NCBI GenBank assembly: GCA_036278755.1 | Contig: DASUKL010000030.1 | Location: 1 to 22,015 of the forward strand | Length of the DNA stretch: 22,015 nt | Direction: 5' to 3' | Source of the DNA: DASUKL01 sp036278755 | GTDB lineage: Bacteria; Chloroflexota; Limnocylindria; Limnocylindrales; CSP1-4 | Part shown: in pieces, positions 6,616 through 13,913 of the stretch | Position numbering within the stretch: position 1 is the first letter of the stretch | Layout: the number at the start of each line of letters is the position of its first letter | Position numbers and translations under genes: made by a program | Notes under the pieces: generated by a model | What the model saw: the letters and a program-made list of their open reading frames with translations, nothing else | Told to the model about the DNA's origin: nothing | Databases searched by the model: none

Positions 6616-6633
6616 GAGGTCCTCGCAGCCTTG
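6616..6633 (+). promoter_or_regulatory. rpsT ribosome binding site and TTG start
   Basis: GAGGT at 6616-6620, 10 nt before TTG at 6631. There is no ATG or GTG in frame near the S20 homology, so this site decides the start. Confidence 0.65.
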
Positions 6634-7341
6634 GCCCATTCTTCGCGCTCCTGGCGCGGCGCCCGCACCCCTTCCGCCCTCAAGCGCGTCCGCCAGTCCG
6701 CCCGACGACGGCAGATCAACGGCCCCCGCGTCTCGGAGACGAAGACGCTCGTCACCAAGGCCGGCGACCTCGCGGCCCGCGGTGAGGCCGATGCCGCGCA
6801 CGCCGCGGTCGAGGCGGCCGTCTCGGCCCTCGACAAGGCCGCCAAGACCGGCGCCCTCCACCCCAACACCGTGGCTCGCCGCAAGAGCCGCCTGATGCTG
6901 CGAGTCAACGCCGCGCTCGAAGGTGGCGCCGTGGCCAGCGCCGCCAAGCCGGTCCGCCAGGCGAGCAAGGCCCAGGCGGCCAAGGAAGCCAAAGCCCGCA
7001 TCGCGGCCTCGAAGGCGGCCAAGGCCAAGGGCGAGCAGACGGCCGCAGGCAAGGCCCGCGCGGCCCTCTCCCGGTCGACCCGCGAGACCGCCGCGAGCGC
7101 CGCGGCCGGCGCCGAAGCCAACCCGACGAAAGCCACGACCGGCGCCCAGACGACGGCCGGGCGCCGGACCGGCGCTGCCGCTCGCACCGCCGCGGGGACG
7201 AAGGCCAAGCCTGCCGCCAAGCGCGCCTCCGCCACGAAGACGACGGCGGCCAAGGCCGCCGGCACGAAGGCGACCGCAGCGAAGTCCGCGGCGTCCAAGC
7301 CGGCCGCCCGTAAGACGGGCACGCCGAAGGGCTCGGCCTAG
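6631..7341 (+). CDS. rpsT: 30S ribosomal protein S20 with long Ala/Lys-rich C-terminal tail
   Basis: 236 residues from a TTG start with GAGGT upstream; the frame is open further upstream, but only as a shadow of lepA. The S20 core is clear: SALKRVRQSARRRQIN (15-30), the helix ending EAAVSALDKAAKTGALHPNTVARRKSRL (61-88), then LMLRVNAAL. S20 binds 16S rRNA early in 30S assembly. The family is normally about 85-90 residues. Here residues from about 98 to 236 are a low-complexity tail of Ala, Lys, Thr and Gly (KAAKAKGEQ, AAKRASATKTTAAKAAG) like histone H1 or the basic tails of some actinobacterial proteins. The N-terminus also carries about 12 extra residues. E. coli rpsT also starts with TTG, where it matters for autoregulation. 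Its stop codon overlaps that of the convergent gene within CTAG. Confidence 0.93.
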   Translation: MAHSSRSWRGARTPSALKRVRQSARRRQINGPRVSETKTLVTKAGDLAARGEADAAHAAVEAAVSALDKAAKTGALHPNTVARRKSRLMLRVNAALEGGAVASAAKPVRQASKAQAAKEAKARIAASKAAKAKGEQTAAGKARAALSRSTRETAASAAAGAEANPTKATTGAQTTAGRRTGAAARTAAGTKAKPAAKRASATKTTAAKAAGTKATAAKSAASKPAARKTGTPKGSA

Positions 7342-7877
7342 CTCCCTGACCTCGACCCCGGCTGGGCTGACGCGTCGTCGCCGGCGGCCGGGCGCTCCGG
7401 ACGGATGCCCCAGTAGATCGCGCCGATGAGCGCGCCGCCCAGGGTGATGGCCACCAGCCCCAGGCCGCCCTGGACCTGCCCCTGGAGGAACCAGGCCTCG
7501 AACGAGGCAGCATCATGCACGCCCGCCGTGACCAAGATGGGGCCCTGGCCGGCCGCCAGGTAGCGATGGTAGGAGCAGTCGGGGCCGGAGCTGCACTGCA
7601 GCGGACCACCCTGGCTCCCGTCGCGATAGCCAGAATCGGCGTACACGAAGAGCAGCCGCAGGGCCACGTAGAGGACGGCCAGGCCGAGGGCCGTGACGAG
7701 CCCGGCATAGAGGCCGTTGAGGAGGACCCGCCACCAGGGCCGGCGCCGCTCGGAGCGGACCCCGGCATACCAGCCGATGAGGAAGCCCGTGGGCAAGGCC
7801 ACGATGAAGACGAGCGGCTGGACGGCGACGATGAGCTCGAGGGCGATGACCACGATGAGGGCCATGCCCAGGCCCAC
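7338..7877 (-). CDS. Small multi-pass membrane protein, function unknown
   Basis: 179 residues from a GTG at 7877; ATG at 7865 is the alternative. The frame is open back into eno without another good start codon, and no Shine-Dalgarno is visible, so the start is uncertain. About four hydrophobic helices are seen (roughly 2-20, 22-40, 53-76, 139-157), with a charged SERRRPWW loop between the second and third. The segment 77-135 is non-membrane and contains a C-S-S-G-P-D-C pair that could form a disulfide if outside. The C-terminus is hydrophilic (about 20 residues, Ser/Ala/Gly/Arg). It follows eno at 56 nt on the same strand, so it is probably the last gene of the glycolytic transcript. I do not recognise the family. 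Confidence 0.65.
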   Translation of the reverse strand: MGLGMALIVVIALELIVAVQPLVFIVALPTGFLIGWYAGVRSERRRPWWRVLLNGLYAGLVTALGLAVLYVALRLLFVYADSGYRDGSQGGPLQCSSGPDCSYHRYLAAGQGPILVTAGVHDAASFEAWFLQGQVQGGLGLVAITLGGALIGAIYWGIRPERPAAGDDASAQPGSRSGS

Positions 7878-7933
7878 CCAGCCGGCGAAGATCGCCCCCG
7901 GGTCCAGCAGCCGGGCCCGGCCGGCGGAGGCGT

Positions 7934-9240
7934 TCAGCTGGTGACCAGGGCGGCCAGGCCCGGGAAGCGGGCGGCGGGGCCCAGCTCCTCCTCGATGCGC
8001 AGCAGGCGGTTGTATTTGGCCACCCGCTCGGTGCGCGACGGCGCGCCGGACTTCAGCTGACCGGCCCCCACACCCACGGCCAGGTCGGCCAGCGAGGTGT
8101 CCTCGGTCTCACCCGAGCGATGGCTGACCACGGTCCCCCAGCCTGCGTCCTGGGCCTGCTCGATGACCCGCAGGGTCTCGCTCAGGGTGCCGATCTGGTT
8201 GAGCTTGATGAGGATGGCGTTGGCGCTCGCCTCGGCGATGCCGCGGCCCAGGAACTCGGGGTTGGTGACGAAGATGTCATCGCCCACGAGCTGGAGCTGG
8301 CCGCCCAGCCGCTCGGTCAGGAGATGCCAGCCGGCCCAGTCGTCCTCGGCCAGCCCATCCTCCAGGGAGACGATGGGGTAGCGGGCGGCCCAGTCGGCCC
8401 AGAAGTCGATCAGCTCGGCCGAACGCAGGGTCCGGCCCTCCTTGGCCAGGCGGTAGGTCAGCTGGCCGTCGGCATCCGGTCCGGCGTCCGCGTCGACCAG
8501 CTCGCTGGCGGCCGGATCGAGGGCCAGGGCCACGTCCTCGCCAGGCCGGTAGCCGGCCCGCTCGATGGCCCGCAGGATGACCTCCACGGCGGCCTGGTTC
8601 GAGGGCAGCGACGGGGCGAAGCCGCCCTCGTCGCCCTGGCCCGTGGCCTGGCCGTCCTCGTGGAGCACGTCGCGCAGGGCATGGAAGACCTCCGCGCCGG
8701 CCCGCAGCGCCTCGGCGAACGAGGGCGCCCCCACGGGCGCGACCATGAACTCCTGGAAGTCGGTCGAGTCGAGGGCGTGCTTGCCGCCGTTGAGGATGTT
8801 GAACATGGGCAGGGGCAGGGTGCGCGCCCGCGCGCCGCCCAGGTAGCGGTAGAAGGGCACGCCCTGGGCCTGGGCCGCGGCGTGGGCGCAGGCCAAGGAC
8901 ACCCCGAGGACGGCGTTGGCCCCCAAGGCGTGCTTGTCGGTCGTGCCGTCGAGGTCGATGAGGGTCTGGTCGATGTCGGCCTGGTCGGCAGCGTCGGCGC
9001 CTAGGAGGGCCGGGGCGATGGTCTCGACCACGTTGGCCACGGCCTGGCGGACGCCCTTGCCACCGTAGCGGCCGGCCTCGCCGTCGCGCAGCTCGACGGC
9101 CTCGCGGGCCCCCGTGGAGGCCCCCGAGGGGACCGCGGCCCGGCCGGCCGCGCCACCCGAGAGGACCACGTCCACCTCGACCGTAGGGTTGCCCCGCGAG
9201 TCGAGGATCTCGCGGGCGTCGATGAGCTCGATGGCGGTGC

Positions 9241-9244
<4 letters not shown>
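7934..9244 (-). CDS. eno: Enolase (phosphopyruvate hydratase)
   Basis: 436 residues, normal length. It converts 2-phosphoglycerate to phosphoenolpyruvate in the cytoplasm. Visible hallmarks are the N-terminal REILDSRGNPTVEVDV (11-26), the SGAST loop (40-44), GDEGGFAP with the catalytic acid E206, the Mg ligands D243, E295 (SLEDGL) and D322 (GDDIFVTN), the catalytic lysine K347 (ILIKLNQIGT) and the SHRSGETED loop (374-382). All catalytic positions are intact. The 'GKHALDSTDFQEFMV' segment differs slightly from the usual HADNNVD wording. The ATG overlaps the pgk stop by ATGA, implying translational coupling. Confidence 0.98.
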
Positions 9245-10440
<1,196 letters not shown>

Positions 10441-10471
10441 GCGGCCACCTGCCGCCCGAGCCGTACCGGCC

Positions 10472-11479
<1,008 letters not shown>

Positions 11480-11500
11480 GCGCGAACGACCTCCTTGCTG
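11480..11500 (-). promoter_or_regulatory. Strong ribosome binding site of gap
   Basis: AAGGAGGT, about 9 nt upstream of the gap ATG, is the best Shine-Dalgarno in the operon. It fits high expression of GAPDH compared with the weakly initiated ROK kinase upstream. Confidence 0.7.
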
Positions 11501-11516
11501 CTGCTCCAGCGCCCGG

Positions 11517-12566
11517 TCAGGCCCGAACGGCGGTGGTCCGAGGGCGGCCGGCGGGCAGCAGACCGCGCGCTTCGAGGAAGGGGATGGCCCCGGCCAGGCC
11601 GACGTCGTCGCCCAGGGCGGCAGGCACGATGGCGACTCGCGCCGCAGGGCGCCGGAAGGCCTCCCGGGCGACGCGTTCGCGAGCCGGCCCGAGCCAGCGC
11701 TCGCCCTGGCCGCGAGCCAGGCTGCCGCCGACGATGATGAGCCGCGGGGTCAGAGCGTCGACGATGCCCACGAGGGCCGCCGCGAAGGCTTGCCGGGCCC
11801 GCTCCATGATGGCTGCCGCGGCCGGATCGCCGGCCTCCTCCGCCTCAGCCACGGCGCGGGCATCGAGGTCGCGGCCCATCGTCTCGCGGGCGGCTCGGGC
11901 GATGGCGCTCCCTGAGGCCACAGCCTCGAGGTGGCCGCGGCCGCCACAGGCACAGGGCGGCCCATCTACGGCCACCGGCAGGTGGCCCAGCTCGCCGGCC
12001 AGGCCATCGGGGCCGCCGAATAGCCGGCCGCCGGCCACGATGGCCCCGCCGAGGCCGGTCGAGACGGTGAGGTAGACGAAGTCGTCCACCCCGCGGGCCG
12101 CCCCGAAGGCCTGCTCCGCCAGGGCCGCGATGTGGGTGTCGCGATCCATGGCCACCGGCAGCCCGAGGGCCGCGCCGAGCCGCGGCCCGAGCGGCAGGTC
12201 GTGCAGAGCTGGCCCCAGGTTGGGCGGGTCGAGCAGCACGCCGGCCCGGTTGTCGAGAGGCCCCGGGGCCGAGATGCCGAGCGCCCCCAGGGCGGTCCGG
12301 TCGGCCGGATCCAGCAGGCCACGAACCTCTTCGAGGGCGGCCAGACAGCGGCTCACGACGGCTTCGGGGCCGTCGACCGCTCCGGTCTCGCGTTCGCCCC
12401 GGGCGCGCAGCGCGCCCCCGGGGCCCACGGCCGCGGTCCGGATGCGCGAGGCACCCAGGTCGAGGGCCAGCACGAGCGGGCGAGGACCCATCCGGGGCAC
12501 GGAAGCCCGGCGCACGGGGGTCCGGCGCGCAGGAGTCCGCCGCGGCTGCGCCGCCTCGACCGTCAT
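11517..12566 (-). CDS. ROK-family sugar kinase, probable glucokinase
   Basis: 349 residues from ATG at 12566, chosen because a good -10 lies just upstream; M26 is an alternative. Residues 1-29 are an Arg/Pro-rich extension (RRTPARRTPVRR) not found in the family. The ATPase core begins LALDLGASRIRT (D36 in the phosphate-1 motif). Then come GISAPGPLDN (97-106), the catalytic base D143 in RDTHIAALAE, the ROK signature TVSTGLGGAIVAGG (167-180) with GELGH (H195), and the zinc site C205-x-C207-G-G-R-G-H212-L-E, where the last Cys of the usual motif is His. No N-terminal DNA-binding domain is present, so it is a kinase rather than a ROK repressor. Position at the head of gap-pgk-eno favours glucose, but substrate choice is inferred. 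Confidence 0.88.
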   Translation of the reverse strand: MTVEAAQPRRTPARRTPVRRASVPRMGPRPLVLALDLGASRIRTAAVGPGGALRARGERETGAVDGPEAVVSRCLAALEEVRGLLDPADRTALGALGISAPGPLDNRAGVLLDPPNLGPALHDLPLGPRLGAALGLPVAMDRDTHIAALAEQAFGAARGVDDFVYLTVSTGLGGAIVAGGRLFGGPDGLAGELGHLPVAVDGPPCACGGRGHLEAVASGSAIARAARETMGRDLDARAVAEAEEAGDPAAAAIMERARQAFAAALVGIVDALTPRLIIVGGSLARGQGERWLGPARERVAREAFRRPAARVAIVPAALGDDVGLAGAIPFLEARGLLPAGRPRTTAVRA

Positions 12567-12584
12567 CGTCAGCGGATTGTACCA
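12564..12584 (-). promoter_or_regulatory. Promoter of the ROK-gap-pgk-eno operon (extended -10)
   Basis: On the minus strand TGGTACAAT (extended -10; TACAAT is 12581-12576) is followed by 9 nt and the ATG at 12566, so the 5' leader would be 0-3 nt. No Shine-Dalgarno is visible. The sequence is close to the rpsT promoter. No clear -35. Confidence 0.55.
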
Positions 12585-12663
12585 ACCGGCCCCCAGCGCC
12601 CCCTCGGTGGCCTCCTCCACCCGCCCTCGTCCGCGACCTCGTGCGCCCAGGGCGCGAGACATG

Positions 12664-12694
12664 ACGAGGCCCCGGCCGTCGGCCGGGGCCTCGT
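12664..12694. terminator. Strong GC-rich hairpin between the DUF5679 gene and the ROK operon promoter
   Basis: A 14-bp perfect stem (12664-12677 with 12681-12694) closed by a 3-nt loop, 20 bp beyond the stop of the DUF5679-like gene. It lies between two same-strand transcription units, where an end signal is expected. No U-tract follows on either strand, so it may be a U-poor terminator or a 3'-end stabilising hairpin. Confidence 0.65.
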
Positions 12695-12714
12695 GACTGA
12701 TGCGAGAGGTGCGC

Positions 12715-12855
12715 TCAGCCGCCGATGCGGAAGACAGAGCCGCCGCAGATGGGGCAGGTGCCCTTGATCGCCGGCTTGCCGTTCTTCATCGTGACCTGCT
12801 GCGGGTCCTTGATCTCGACCTTGCGCTTGTCCTTGACGCAATAGGCCTCGGCCAT
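12715..12855 (-). CDS. DUF5679-like small zinc-ribbon protein (46 residues)
   Basis: ATG at 12855 has a strong GGAAGGAGG Shine-Dalgarno about 9 nt upstream and the frame ends in TGA. The protein starts MAEAYCVKDKRKVEI and ends GTCPICGGSVFRIGG. The pattern 'xYCVK...K...T-M-K-N-G-x-P-A-x-x-G-x-C-P-x-C-G-x-x-x-F-R-I-G' is the one I know from DUF5679 mini-proteins of Chloroflexota and Actinobacteria. These usually have CxxC...CxxC, but here the second Cys of the first pair is Asp (C6-V-K-D9), leaving C6, C34 and C37. Zinc binding may therefore be weakened or completed by another residue. The function is unknown; some relatives occur as a tail on larger proteins. It lies 86 nt downstream of the nucleoside phosphorylase. 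Confidence 0.85.
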   Translation of the reverse strand: MAEAYCVKDKRKVEIKDPQQVTMKNGKPAIKGTCPICGGSVFRIGG

Positions 12856-12871
12856 CTCTCCGATCCTCCTT

Positions 12872-12888
12872 CCGGCCCGATCGGCCGG
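12872..12888. promoter_or_regulatory. Hairpin directly upstream of the DUF5679 ribosome site
   Basis: CCGGCC (12872-12877) and GGCCGG (12883-12888) pair with a 5-nt loop. The stem ends one base from the AGGAGG (12865-12870) of the DUF5679-like gene. It could attenuate read-through from the phosphorylase gene or modulate ribosome access. Confidence 0.35.
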
Positions 12889-12941
12889 GATGGTGACGTG
12901 TCGAGGACGTTGGCCCCGACCCCGCCGGATGTTCCGCTAGA

Positions 12942-13796
12942 TCAGGACGTCGCCACCGACGTCCAGAGTGACGGCCGCCACTGCACGGCTCCGGCCGCGC
13001 GCATGGCGTCGTCCATCTCGGCCACGACGCCCAGGGCCTCGAGGCCGACCTCGATGACAGCGGCCTCCGCCGCGGCCTGCTCGTCCCCTTCGACGAACCG
13101 GCCGCTGGTGCGCTGCGCGAACGCGGTGCACACCACCCCCGCCCGACAGCCGGCCAGGCCGGCCAGGACGAGGAGCGCCGAAGCCTCCATCTCGAAGTTC
13201 ACCACCCCCTGCCGGGCCATCTCGGCGGCCAGATCCGGATAGCGGATCGGCAACCGGGGGACCGGCCGGCCCTGGGCTCCGAAGAACCCGGGTGCGGTGG
13301 CGGTGATCCCCACGTGGGCTGCGCGCCCGAGGCGGTGTGCTGCTTCCACGAGCGCGCCGACCATCACGTGATCCGCGACGGCCGGATATCCCTCGTGGAC
13401 GTAGTACCCCGTCGTCGCCTCCAGCCGCACAGCGCCGCTGGAGATGACCAGGTCCCCGAGCTCGATGCCCTCCTGGAGCACGCCGCACGAGCCGACCCGC
13501 AGGAACGTGGGCCGATCCGTGATGGCGAGGATCTCGGCCACGACGATCTCCATGTTGTCCGTCCCGATCCCGGTCGAGACCACGGAGATACGGCGGCCGT
13601 GATACGTGCCGGTAGCGGAGGCGAACTCCCGATGCCGGCGTTGGGACTCCACGTGCTCGAAGCGCGCGGCGATCCGCTCCGTGCGGTCAGGATCACCGGG
13701 GAGGAGGATGTACTCGGCCAGTTCGCCCGGGCCGAGTGCGATGTGGTACTGCCGTTCGCCCTGGGGGAGCGCGACGCGGATGTCCGCGTTCGGCAA
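12942..13796 (-). CDS. Nucleoside phosphorylase, uridine phosphorylase-like (PNP/UDP family 1)
   Basis: 284 residues from a TTG at 13796 with GAGGAA 6 nt upstream; no in-frame ATG is better. It cleaves nucleosides with phosphate to base plus (deoxy)ribose-1-phosphate in salvage. Family marks are LPGDPDR (32-38), STGIGTDNMEI (74-84), the phosphate-binding R100 in FLRVGSCGVLQ, 'GDLVISSGAVR' and the ribose-binding NFEMEASALL (200-209, E202/E204). The EMEAS wording and the overall length lean to uridine phosphorylase, but purine or broad specificity cannot be excluded, since the base-contacting segment (TAPGFFGAQGRP) differs from that of E. coli Udp. It has its own sigma-70-type promoter. Confidence 0.85.
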   Translation of the reverse strand: MPNADIRVALPQGERQYHIALGPGELAEYILLPGDPDRTERIAARFEHVESQRRHREFASATGTYHGRRISVVSTGIGTDNMEIVVAEILAITDRPTFLRVGSCGVLQEGIELGDLVISSGAVRLEATTGYYVHEGYPAVADHVMVGALVEAAHRLGRAAHVGITATAPGFFGAQGRPVPRLPIRYPDLAAEMARQGVVNFEMEASALLVLAGLAGCRAGVVCTAFAQRTSGRFVEGDEQAAAEAAVIEVGLEALGVVAEMDDAMRAAGAVQWRPSLWTSVATS

Positions 13797-13822
13797 GGCC
13801 GTTCCTCGTGCTCGATGATCAC

Positions 13823-13836
13823 GCTCCGCTCGGAGC
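13823..13836. promoter_or_regulatory. Small hairpin in the phosphorylase leader
   Basis: GCTCC (13823-13827) pairs with GGAGC (13832-13836) around a 4-nt loop, near the 5' end of the predicted leader. It may simply protect the mRNA end. Confidence 0.25.
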
Positions 13837-13844
13837 TACGGCGG

Positions 13845-13873
13845 AGGATAGAGGGGCCTCGCGTGAGCGTCAA
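13845..13873 (-). promoter_or_regulatory. Sigma-70-type promoter of the nucleoside phosphorylase gene
   Basis: On the minus strand TTGACG (13873-13868), a 17-nt spacer and TATCCT (13850-13845). This is the most canonical promoter in the window. Predicted transcription start is near 13838, giving a leader of about 40 nt that contains the GAGGAA site. Confidence 0.7.
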
Positions 13874-13898
13874 GCGTGGTCCAGCGTGGCCAACGGCG

Positions 13899-13910
13899 GA
13901 ACAGGCGTTC
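13899..13910. promoter_or_regulatory. GAAC-N4-GTTC palindrome, LexA-box-like
   Basis: GAACAGGCGTTC fits the Gram-positive SOS consensus GAACRNRYGTTC on the plus strand. It lies 25 bp upstream of the phosphorylase -35 and just after the stop of the lamin-tail gene. It could equally be a short hairpin at the end of that transcript (stem GGAAC/GTTCC, loop 4). Confidence 0.35.
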
Positions 13911-13913
13911 CAT

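Noticed and set aside
6504..7322. Upstream extension of lepA over rpsT
   Set aside because: LepA homology starts exactly at the GTG at 6503 and the extra part is the reverse strand of rpsT.
12567..12662. Earlier start of the ROK kinase at 12662
   Set aside because: It would start at the terminator-like hairpin edge and upstream of the -10; the extra residues are Gly/Arg-rich spacer translation.
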